A stretch of 64,000 nucleotides of DNA from Gymnogyps californianus. Taxonomy: Eukaryota; Chordata; Aves; Accipitriformes; Cathartidae. A program made the position numbers and the translations under genes. The notes under the pieces are model-generated. The model was not told the DNA's origin. It made no database searches and saw nothing but the letters and a program-made list of their open reading frames with translations. The stretch spans positions 29,429,502 through 29,493,501 of the forward strand of contig NC_059477.1 of assembly GCF_018139145.2 (NCBI RefSeq), read 5' to 3'. Shown here in pieces: positions 51,987-61,867 of the stretch (position 1 is the first letter of the stretch; each line of letters opens with the position of its first letter).

Positions 51987-52035
51987 GAAGAAATGCAGGA
52001 TTACCTGTCTCAGCTCCATAACAAACCTCCAGTAG
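51987..52035 (+). other. Candidate 49-bp exon
   Basis: The acceptor TTTGTTTTTTCTTCCAG (ending 51986) and the donor GTAG|GTATGT bound 49 bp. One frame is open for 16 codons (EEMQDYLSQLHNKPPV) plus one base. The peptide looks protein-like, with acidic and helical residues and then a Pro pair, but I do not recognise it. Its phase-0 start could join the candidate exon at 20017-20058. Confidence is low because splice-site pairs of this quality occur by chance. Confidence 0.28.
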
Positions 52036-52578
52036 GTATGTGCTGCGTCCTGTTGTTGCTGTGAGAATACATTTCTGCTTGCCTGATCTTCTGTTTTCTC
52101 ATCTGCTAAAGCATCAGGATGTTGATGCTGAATATCACTTGTGAAACATCATCCTGTAAGCACAACAGAGTAAATACTTTCAACTGTTTGCACTTGAACA
52201 TGCCTGTCCCTTCCCCACAAATTAAGTGAAGCTGATAAAATAGACTGGAATGGCCATCTATTGGAAACACAGCCCACTGAAAAGGTCAGAAACCTAACAG
52301 CATTCTATAATTCACAGGAGGCACAAGACATTAAAAGTTACTGCCTCATTCATGTAACAAAGATTGTGTCAAGAAAATAAAATAGTACAATATTTATCTA
52401 TTCTTGTGAGAGCGTTCATCAGAAGATGAGGAAACAGCTTTGAAGATTGTTCGTCTAACAGTAGGAAGACTTTTTAGCTGTACAATCCACCACAGAAGTG
52501 GCAGATTGCTGCATTTTTGAAAGCAGAGCAACAAAACACATCTAAAACCCTAAAGGATTAAACGGAATGTAACATTTC
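52036..52578. other. Noncoding stretch
   Basis: AT-rich sequence without open frames of note or repeats that I can recognise. Confidence 0.5.
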
Positions 52579-53067
52579 TTTATTAGCAGTCACAGAGCTC
52601 TAGGGTCCTGCTGTGTAAAGCATTGGAGAAACTCGGAATCTGCAAACCATCTCTGCTTGGGGGGGTTGTCCCAGGTTAGAGTGAGAGCCAGCAGGGAAGA
52701 AATGATGTCTCCATTTTGGCCAGGCATCTCGCAAGGGTGACTCGCCTCCTGAACAGAGTGCCCACCTCGGCCACACTTGGACCACGGTGGGGTCCACCCT
52801 ATCGCAGCCCTCATGCATCTTGGTTTGCTCTGGAAGCACGCCAAGGGACACGGCAGGCTGGGAATCGTACATCTGTCCTCGCCTGGATGACCAGAGTGTC
52901 AGTCTCTTCCTCTGAGCCCTGCCAAGAAGCTGTGGCTTAGCATGACGGACAGTGTTTTCAGCACAGCCGCTGCTGCCACTTTTCATTAGAGGTCCCGGTG
53001 GAGTGTTAAGCTGACCTCTGAACAAGGTAACGAGGCCTCCTAATGAGGGGGCAGTTTGGGAAGGCAA
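52579..53067 (-). other. GC-richer block with a minus-strand AATAAA at its end
   Basis: This block is richer in G and C than its surroundings and has several CpG. Read on the minus strand it holds a 155-codon frame (53067-52600) and then, at 52584-52579, an AATAAA hexamer. That arrangement could be the 3' end of a minus-strand transcript or a decayed retroposed copy. The frame has no domain I know, and an upstream promoter or splice acceptor is not evident. Confidence 0.25.
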
Positions 53068-54290
53068 GGTACCTTAGCTTCCTGGTGATAACTACACCAC
53101 CTCAGAAAGGAAAGAAACATCTTGCCTTTAAACACACTGACCTGCACTCATTTGCATTTGCTGTGTAAATCCCTCCCGAAAGCCGCCTGCTGCTGCTGTC
53201 TGACCCTTCCAGCACTTTCCAGGTACTTTCCATCAGACAAATTACAAGTCTCACTGAAGGGATGACTGGGCATTTTTTCAGGTTCAGAGCCCAAAACATG
53301 TTCCGCTTGCCTGCCCATGCGAGCATGCTGCTTGTATGATGGCAGTGCAACACTTCTAGCAATCATAGGGGTGACTCCCTCACTATCTGTGCATGGCCCA
53401 GAGGATAACAGCAACTCTTTTGAAAGAAATCTGACCACTATCAAACTTTCTTGCTATATAAAAGTATTGGGGAAACTGTGCTTAAGTAGCTGTCCCACTA
53501 CCCATATACCAGTCATATGGAATGCTGACTGTTATAGTATTGAGCAAATTCAAGAGTATGGAAAAGCACACATTGCTTATTTGCTTAAATCCTTCTTTTA
53601 ACTTCAACTTTGAGAGCTTCCATAGGATGTCAGAGTTTTATGAGCCTTACTCTGGCTTGCTTTTACACTAAAGAAATTGGCTATGCCTCTACCAGGCAGA
53701 CTTGGGCTTGCTGTAAGATGGCCAAGAATTCCTTATAACTGGGAGAGTGATTTGATTCCTTTTGCAATGCCCTTCACTGCTTCCTTCAGGATGTACAAAG
53801 GGGATCAACACTTCACAACTTCAGAGTCAACATTTTCCCTAATAGCCTTCCAATTTGTTTATTGACTTAATTCTAATGGCAGTAAGGTTCGTATCATCAA
53901 ATTAGATTTATTAACCCTTCTCTATGGAATCCTCTGTGTGTTTTAAAATGCATTCAAATAGTCTTTGTGTGGTCAATTGTGTTATTTCAGCTGCTTTTTT
54001 TCTGATATATATGAGTTTATATCATTTTTTCCCAATGTACAATAACCTTTTTAATTGGTAATGCATAGTGCATAAAGCAAAAGTTATTTGATTTGTGAAA
54101 AAGACAATCTATCATGGCTTTTTTAATTGCCTCTGTTATTTATATCTTGAAATATTATCCATTAATCATTTGTGAGCTATTAATACCAAATTTGTATCCA
54201 TTAAAACACGGAGCTGAAAAACCAAGAAGACAACATTTGAAAAAAATGCTTATTATGTTGGATAAGGTCCAAAAATTAGGCAATAGTATG
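53068..54290. other. Unique noncoding stretch
   Basis: No gene or repeat is recognised. The sequence becomes increasingly AT-rich towards the palindrome at 54311. Confidence 0.5.
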
Positions 54291-54308
54291 GCATATATAT
54301 ATATAAAA

Positions 54309-54537
54309 TAGGTATTCTTTTGACCAATTCATATATATATTTCTATATAATAATATAATATATATGCTATATATAAAAATAAATATAAGGGTATTATTTT
54401 AACCAATTTATATAAAATTGGTTAAAATATTTATATAGAAAATATAAACTGGTTAAAATAATACCTTTATATTTATTTATATGTATAGCATATATATTAT
54501 TTTTCATATATATAGAAATTGGTCAAAAGAATACCTA
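54309..54537. mobile_element. TA-flanked 225-bp AT-rich palindrome, MITE-like
   Basis: GGTATTCTTTTGACCAATT (from 54311) is matched by its exact reverse complement, AATTGGTCAAAAGAATACC (ending 54535), with TA directly outside each end. The arms of roughly 95-102 bp stay complementary almost to the centre, including shared TATATATGCTATA and AAATAAATATAA blocks, with small indels in the left arm. A second pair of inner ends, GGTATTATTTTAACCA at 54390 and its complement ending 54465, is similar to the outer ends, as if one end sequence had been duplicated. TA target sites with inverted repeats are the mark of Tc1/mariner-type nonautonomous elements. An unstable AT-rich genomic palindrome is the alternative. 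I recognise no named family. Confidence 0.6.
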
Positions 54538-54571
54538 TTCTCTCTTTATAGCTGCTGTACATATTGAACAC

Positions 54572-54594
54572 CATATATATATATATATATATAT
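54572..54594. repeat. (AT)n microsatellite
   Basis: About eleven AT units follow GAACACC and precede GTTCC. It lies just downstream of the large palindrome. A similar, shorter TA run lies upstream at about 54292-54304. Confidence 0.95.
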
Positions 54595-57008
54595 GTTCCT
54601 AAGCCGCTAAGGTTAAAGAATTTTGTTTCAGCTTTCAGGTTATAATACAATCATAAAAATATCTTGACAAACTTGAACTGAAACAGAATTTTCAACAAAA
54701 TATGTTGATAATGTAAAGATATCCTGGATTTATTTTTTTTTTCCCAAAAAACAAATGTTGCCATTTTTATTTACAGATTATTTAACATTTCTGAGGGGGT
54801 TTTTTGCCGTTTCTGAATGAAAAGAACTCTGATTTTGGTGTTCCTCATGGAAGGGGATTTTTTTTCCCAAACGGTTCCAATAGTATGGAATAACAATTTA
54901 AAGTTTAGCTGAACAGTTCTTAGTTTAACTGCTTTGTCCAAAGGTTTTGTATCGTGTTATTTCCACAGATCAATAATCCACACACTACAATACACAAGGC
55001 TTCCCTTTAGGATTTTAAACCTGCCTGCATCTCTTAATCATAAAATTCTTCCCAAAGTAAGTATTTCTCTGCATCTGGCATAGTAGTCAATTGTGATAAG
55101 AAAGGAAGTTTCTCAAAGAGGATAATGAAAGATTAATACTACAAGTGGGAGTCAAAACTGCAATCGCAGATCGTGTTCTTTGGCAGCCTGTAAGATACAA
55201 ATACTAACAAGTAGCAACAAAATTGTGTCTTCTTGTTGATGGGAAGTATCTAACCCGCTACCGAGGTATACTCACTGGTAGTTTTCTTTCATTTTATAAT
55301 CTCTACGTGATTTCAGTATCATCTGTCCATTGCATGAGAGATTTTTATTCCATTTCTATCAACATTTCTAAAGGGAAGGTAATCAGATATAAAATACAAA
55401 GTACTGGTGGTCCATGAGATACCACAGGTTGATCAACATAATGGTTGAATATTTAAAAGCCAAAACACTTGCATGTTTTCATATACATAAATGAGGAAAC
55501 GAAGAAGGTGGGATGAAATGCAAAACTTGGTGGTAGTTGCTGCATAAGGTGGTCTGTGGGGTTTATTTTACTCCTCTTATTTTGTTCTGCTAAGTTTAGA
55601 AGACTCTTTCATTAAAAAAAAGAAAAGAAAAACTGATCTAAAAGATAACAGATGACAACAAAAAAGCTGACAGATACAAAGATTTCAGCCATGTACACAT
55701 TTCAAAGACTCCTGCTTAAAAATGTATAAAAAGACATCAAACAAAAGCTACACAGATAATTCAAAAAGCCTGAAACCTAACGTCATTTGAAATTTCACAC
55801 TGGAAGGCCATTTCCATCGAAGACTTAAACCTACACTGCTAAAATCAGTGCAAGCCTCGCCCTCAGATTAAAGCAAGGAGGTATGCCCTATATTAAGCAT
55901 ATTTTAGAATATAACCTCAATTACAGATTGCACGTATCTATCACAGTATAAATAACATTTTTTTCTTATTCTAAGAACTAAAATTAGACATGCTCTATCA
56001 CATGAATGAGACAATAAAATTTTAGCTGTAGCAATTAATAATACCTTTTACCAAGCTTTTCATCCTCAAAGTTAGTAATTAATCCTTCTAAGCAAAGCTA
56101 GTTGAAGGATGCGTTGTAAATAAATTATCTGAACGTGCATTATCATCTTTTTTCAGTAATTTCTTGCTAATATTTCCTAATTTAGGGAAAGGGAATGTGA
56201 TTCACAAGAAAATTTCAAATTGTGTTCATTCTTAATGAGGTCTGACTCATAACATGGGATTATTTTTTCTTCCAGATGACCAGTAAGAATCTCCACTGAC
56301 TCAGGTGATCTTTGGAGAACATCCTTAATTGTTGGTCTAGTTTCCAAGTGTATGAACAGAAATTAGTATTTGACTAGTCCAGTCACATTTGAAAGCTGTT
56401 ATTATTTACACTCAAAAGTGGAGACATAAAGGCTGAAAATATTGACAGCTTGCCCAAATTTTCAGAGGAATGTGGTGTTTGGTCCTGCATCTCTGACTGC
56501 CGTGATTGTCAGCTTAGCTGACATAAAAGAGGTTTTGTCATTATAAAATAAATTTGTTTCACCATATTTATATTTCTTACTCTGATATTCCCTTCTCTGT
56601 GAAATTGTGAGAGTTATGTTAAATTGGGAAGCGTCTGGTCCTGAACCTCCACAAGTGTAAATCTGTTGCCTAATTGCTCATGACCACATTACGTCTTTTC
56701 CAATATGATTTTCTTTGTCTACATGAGGTTATAACAGCTGCTTAAAGGATATTAATGTGTTAGCAAACATGATTTAAATCCTTTTTGTTCCTGTAGTCTG
56801 AGAAGAAGAGCAGTAGGATCAATAAAGGCAGTTGTCCTTTTAGCATTGCCACTTACCCGATATGGTTTGGTAATGATTCATCGGTCAGATTTTGTACCAG
56901 GAACTAAGGATGCATAAATACCGTCAGGTGAAATATTTCCAACTTACTGTTTATTCATCCAAAAGAGAGCTTCAATGAAGAATACTGGAGAAGAGATGGC
57001 AAAAGCTT

Positions 57009-57026
57009 AAAAAAAAAAAAAAAAAA
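57009..57026 (+). repeat. Poly-A run of 18 bases
   Basis: An uninterrupted A tract lies between AAAAGCTT and GGTTACC. No upstream retroposon is recognised. Confidence 0.92.
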
Positions 57027-59854
57027 GGTTACCTAGTTCATTCTCAAAGTATACTTTGAGAGTAAGAACATACCTACAAATACATTTTAAAATAATTTCC
57101 CATGTATTCTGCCATATTTTGCTTTGTCTTTTCATTTCCAATTCTTTGTTCACCCACCAAACCTAGCCAAATCTAGTGATGTGCACACAATCCGCAGAAG
57201 GTGACTCCTTAGCCCTTGTGCTCCCACACTGTAGATGTGATGTGGCAGAGAGGTCCCCAGCTCTGCTCCATCCCCTACCTTTGCTCTTAGAGGTGGAAAG
57301 TGGGCAGATAGCAACTGCCATCCCAAAGCATGAGCTGGAAGAGCTCATGCCCGTGTTTGGGAACGGTAATGTGCTGCAGCTGATACAGAACTGGGGTGTG
57401 TTCAGGGTCCCCGTCTTGACTCCAGGTTGTTCCTTTGCCAAGAGTAGAGATTATTTATGATAATAAATAATTGTTGTCTCCATACTGGAGACAACTCCAT
57501 CATAAATATTCTCTATTCTAGGAAGTTTGCACTTTTGGTTCATGTAAGTAGCTCCTCCTGTTACTTTGATACCTTTTTATCCCTCTGCTTCCCAAACCTA
57601 GCTACGCAGCAGCAGCAAGGCTGGAAAAGACTGTATAGCTGTCATTCTTTAAAACTGCAGAGAGTAAGGAGGATGGGAACCCCCTCTGCAGATACTGGTT
57701 TGTCACATTTTATTAGATCTGGTTCCTGAAGGGAAAGCCATATTAAAAAAGCATAGACTGGATTTTACTCTCCACCATAATAATGCTCCTAGTACAAAAG
57801 GTCAGTTGTGGATTTGTTTCTTTTCTTTTCTATCAAGAAACAGCTATGCTTGAATTCGGCTTCTCAGAAAAAGACTAACTTGGACAAAAATGTGCATCTA
57901 TCATAGAAAACTGCAAACATGACCAGAGGCACATGGACTTGGACATGTCTGTACTGTAAAGAGATGATGGTTCTCTCTTCCAAGAACTGACTTCACAGTC
58001 CACCAAAACAGAGCAGGGATAAGCTGGGTGCTCCAGTGTAGTTTGGTGGTTCCTCACACCATTTTTAATAGCAAAAGGGAAAATTGGTAAATGCCTGCTC
58101 TCCAGCCTGCTAACAAATGTGTACTGAGACAACTCATTTAGGGCCCAATCTTCCTTGCCTCGCCGTTCCCCAAGTTTACCACTCTCTGAACCCATGAATC
58201 GAAGGCTAGAAGTGGGTTAAATGTGGTTGTAGGAGGGAATATTCAGTGCCAATTCATGCTTATTGTAAGGTCTTTGGGAGGGTGACCACTCTCCTGTCCC
58301 ATGTTTGTGGGGTTTGGTAGGCTCATAGGTGCCACTGCAGTACAAACTACGGGAGGGAAGGACTTGGGGGTCACTGTGTTAGCTGTCACATACCTTGTCA
58401 TTTCTGAGGAGGACTGCAAGGAAAGTGACAACTCCCCAAGCTTACAGAAAAGGACTAAGTCAATGGTGGATACTGATTTCCGCTAGTTGATGATAGAACC
58501 GTACTTAGTACTGCTCTAAAGAACAAGAACTATTGATCATGGAAAACATTTCCATGTCAAAATGGGATGTTACTACAAAAAACAGTGTTAAAAAACACTG
58601 AAAAACATTTTCATAATTAAAAGAAAAATAGGCCCAGAAATATTTTTGAAACATTCACAAACCTTTTTTCCTGAGTGTGGTCTCTGTTGGCCAGCTGCAC
58701 GATAACATCTGGCTACAAACCACCCTCTGACCACTAATTCATCCATAAATTAGACCCATAGCCTATACTGTCAAGGTGTCCCTGCCCTCTGAAAGAGTCA
58801 ACAAGAGCAAATCCAGTGTCATCTCCCCTTTGTGAGGCTTAGAAGATTGCTCCATTGGATCCTGGTAAATGAGTTTTAGCTACGAGGCTTCATTATTGTT
58901 TGAAAATGACTTGCAAGACAAGCAGGCTTTCTGAAGAAAAAGTCATAGATATGTAATTATAATGCAAGTTAATCCTCTCCTTATTATACAGAATAAAGTG
59001 CTTTTGTGAAACACTGTATCCATGTTCTGAAGACTATTGCGTTTACTGGATGAAAAAACAAATCTCCTGGAGAAAGAGCTGTATCTTTGACTTAAGATAC
59101 ATAATCAATAACCTTGCAAGGCATTCAGGCTACATATTCACTAAGGAGCTGCTTTAATCAAACACATCCATGTCTCTTTTAGGATAAATCCCCGTTGTCA
59201 GCTACACTAAAACAGTATTTTCAGCTCTTGTTTTCATAACGTTAGTCCTACATGACAGTTCTGTGTCATCTGACAACCCTAATCCATCTCAAGGTTAGAA
59301 TCTATTTTGTATTTCAAATCTCCCAAATCTCTGACCACTTAATTTAAGTAGGATTAACATAAGCACCAGAAACCACAGAGAAGCAATGAAAGCCAAGATT
59401 ACGCTTTGATCTGCTCAAGTAGACATTTGCTGAACTCCAGCAACACAGCAAGCAGCAGAGCAGAGCAGGACAGGAAAGCACAGGCCTCAGAGCAAAGCTT
59501 TGTGATGGAAGTGCATTGGTAGAAAATTACTAGACACATTGTGTGCTTCACTAAAATGTTTTACTCGGAAAGTCAGGAGAAAAATACCAAAACTGTTCTT
59601 ATCATTGAAGCAGAAGCAGATTTTGCTTCAACACAATCGTTAGTCCACTGAACAGACTAAAATCGGTTGGGAAGATGTTCCTCATGGTACTGGAATTTGA
59701 ATGAAAGTTATTCCCAGCCCTGTACATGCACTATTATGCATTTGAATGAGAAGTATTTGTCTACTTATAAGTGGAGAGATTACCTTTAGCAATTCATATT
59801 ATTACCAAACTCAGTTGACAAAGTTTTGTAAGCTGTGTCTGCTGCATACGAAAA

Positions 59855-59892
59855 CCAGAGGGCCTGATCCTGCATTTCTGATGCAGGATTGT
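59855..59892. repeat. Palindromic repeat end relic with a 9-bp hairpin
   Basis: AGAGGGCCTGATCCTGCATT is followed by a 5-base loop and ATGCAGGATTG. The arms ATCCTGCAT and ATGCAGGAT are exact complements. GGGCCTGATCCTGC is, by recall, the common start of an old palindromic sauropsid repeat family. Confidence 0.4.
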
Positions 59893-60227
59893 TTTAAGAT
59901 TAATTAATAAAATGATTTAATGGAATTGCTCAAATTCATTTTCTGTTTCCTGGACTTAGAATTTATTTTATAGGACAGCTTTTGTGGTTCTGTGCTCATA
60001 TGGCTACAGTGCAAAAGCAACTTTGTCCACTGATAACCCAAGAAAGTAGATTAAGTGTCTTTACCATTTTTCATGAGAGAAATGTAAAAAGAAAGAAATA
60101 TCTTAAATACTGAAATGAGATTTAAAATAATTTTTTAAATTATAATTTCTTTCTATTCAGTAGTAGCCTTGTATAATCAGTCACCTTTTAATAATCATTT
60201 ACCATTTGCGTATTTTTTCTTTAACAG

Positions 60228-60366
60228 TCTGATTTTCAAATGGTAGCTTTCCACTGAAGAAGGAATGCTGATATTAATCTCATATTTAAAACCACAGTGT
60301 GAGTGTTGTACGTATTCTGAACATGAGCTTTTGCAAAGCATCTTACAGAACACTCTCGCTAGAACA
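60228..60366 (+). other. Candidate noncoding exon
   Basis: The acceptor ATTTTTTCTTTAACAG (ending 60227) and the strong donor AGAACA|GTGAGT bound 139 bp. Stops occur early in each frame, although an ATG at 60265 opens a frame that runs past the donor. If real, it would be an untranslated or 5' exon of a transcript. Chance is a fair alternative. Confidence 0.2.
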
Positions 60367-60489
60367 GTGAGTATTTTTTTTAGTTCTGAAAAACTGTGGT
60401 TTTGCATTCATTATTCTTTTGTGTTTTTTTACACCTTCAGAATAATGGTGTCGTATTTCTTATTCCCTGAACTAACTAATATTCTTCAC

Positions 60490-60505
60490 TTTTTTTTTTT
60501 TTTTT
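60490..60505 (+). repeat. Poly-T run
   Basis: A T tract of about 16 bases follows TTCTTCAC and is followed by CCCTTCCC. It could be read as a poly-A tail on the minus strand, but no element adjoins it. Confidence 0.85.
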
Positions 60506-60620
60506 CCCTTCCCTGCTGCATTAATGTTGAGTGTTCTGGCTTCTGAGTTTCAAGTAATATTAATGAGAGAAAATACAAGTTTTTAAAATAAATGCAGATC
60601 CATTAAAAAAGGAGAAGAAC

Positions 60621-60842
60621 TCTCCTCTCCTCTCCTCTCCTCTCCTCTCCTCTCCTCTCCTCTCCTCTCCTCTCCTCTCCTCTCCTCTCCTCTCCTCTCC
60701 TATCCTCTCCTCTCCTCTCCTCTCCTCTCCTCTCCTCTCCTCTCCTCTCCTCTCCTCTCTTCTCCTCTCCCCTCCCCTCCCCTCCCCTCCCCTCCCCTCC
60801 CCTCCCCTCCCCCCCCCTCCCCTCCCCTCCCCCCCCTCCCCC
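60621..60842. repeat. Pure pyrimidine (TCTCC)n then (CCCTC)n satellite
   Basis: From 60621 to about 60768 TCTCC units repeat almost perfectly, with single changes such as TATCC near 60701 and a TCTTC near 60759. From about 60770 to 60842 the units become CCCTC/CCTCC with C-rich interruptions. The plus strand is nearly all pyrimidine for over 220 bp, with mirror symmetry that can form triplex (H-DNA). The minus strand yields a long artificial Gly-Glu-Arg frame that is not a gene. Confidence 0.97.
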
Positions 60843-61029
60843 AGCTTTACATTGCTCCTGGTCAGTTTTGGGATGGGTGTATTGGAGTAGAACACTGGCA
60901 GGAATGATGGGGTGATACATTCAGATGGGTATAGGGACAAAAGTAAAAGGTATAGTAGAGAAATTGCAAACACTGAAGTTTTTTTTAAGTTGGCATCAAA
61001 AGGAACTTGTCTACCCTGTCTTTCACAGG

Positions 61030-61867
61030 CTGGCGTCATTAAGTGTTGCTGAGCTTAAGTGGCTGAACTTGAGCCAGCTCCATGCATAGCACTGTGTTAG
61101 CTCACAAACGCTCCTTTTAGGAGACAAGCCATCCCATTCTGTGACTCACAGAACAGTGTCAGGTCTAGCTGCAGAAGACCTTGTAGATACAGCAGGAAAG
61201 GAGCTCCTTGGAATTACTCAGCAAACCCATTGGATTGCAGTGATTCATGACTGAACTGCTGGCTTCTGTCCTAAGGCAATACAGGTAGCCAGAAGATGCT
61301 TTCCTATCTGTGCTGTTAGTGAACAGTGGGAGTGTTCAATGTATCTCTGAAGGGACATTAAATCTTTGGCAGTCCCTCACACCCGAGCAGGGAGTGGGTC
61401 TCAAGGCAGCTGAATCCTTCTGGCAGCCAGTTCCCATCTGTCCCTGTTCAGATATGACAGATCACCTGCAGCCAGGTCACCTGGCAAGGGCTCGTTTGGG
61501 GACACGAGGGGTTAGCAAGGATGCACCATTCTCAAGTGCCTCCTGGAACAGCTATGTGATACACTGTTGCCGACAGCCTGGGTACCACCGGTACAGCCAA
61601 CAGCACTTGAAGGAGCTACACCCTCTTCCCTTGTGTTAGTCTATTGAATGTGCAGCCAACTGCATGTCATGGTACAGCAATCCTGTCCTTTTCTGGTATT
61701 CCCAGTCTTCCTAGCGTGCTACCTGGCTGCAGAGAGCCACACCAATGGTTGCCCTAGAAGCCAGTGCCCCTCCTGCCATGGAACTGGATCTGTGTGCTCC
61801 ACCCTGGCATTCAGTATCCTCCCACTGGTAACCAGTCTGGTGAAATTATCATCCTAACCTCAATAAA
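61030..61867 (+). other. GC-richer block ending in AATAAA, possible 3' exon or decayed LTR
   Basis: This segment is less AT-rich than its neighbours and holds two plus-strand frames (61310-61639, 109 codons, and 61648-61857, 69 codons). It ends with an AATAAA at 61862-61867 followed by T/G-rich sequence, as at a polyadenylation site. The frames show no domain I know. It may be the last exon of a noncoding transcript or an old LTR whose ends have decayed. No flanking duplication or TG/CA ends could be fixed. Confidence 0.3.

Larger units (their letters stand above)
54595..60227. other. Unique AT-rich noncoding stretch
   Basis: No gene is supported. An 18-A run is at 57009-57026. The hairpin ATCCTGCAT/ATGCAGGAT at 59867-59889 follows GGGCCTG and resembles the start (GGGCCTGATCCTGC) of the old palindromic repeats noted elsewhere in the window. 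The facing frames at 57163-57460 are open on both strands but show no domain. Confidence 0.5.

Noticed and set aside
57163..57460. Facing frames of 92 and 94 codons on opposite strands
   Set aside because: Both are short and without domains, and being open on both strands points to composition rather than coding.
60560..61039. 159-codon minus-strand frame rich in Gly-Glu-Arg
   Set aside because: It is a direct translation of the TCTCC/CCCTC satellite, which has no stops on the minus strand. It is not a gene.
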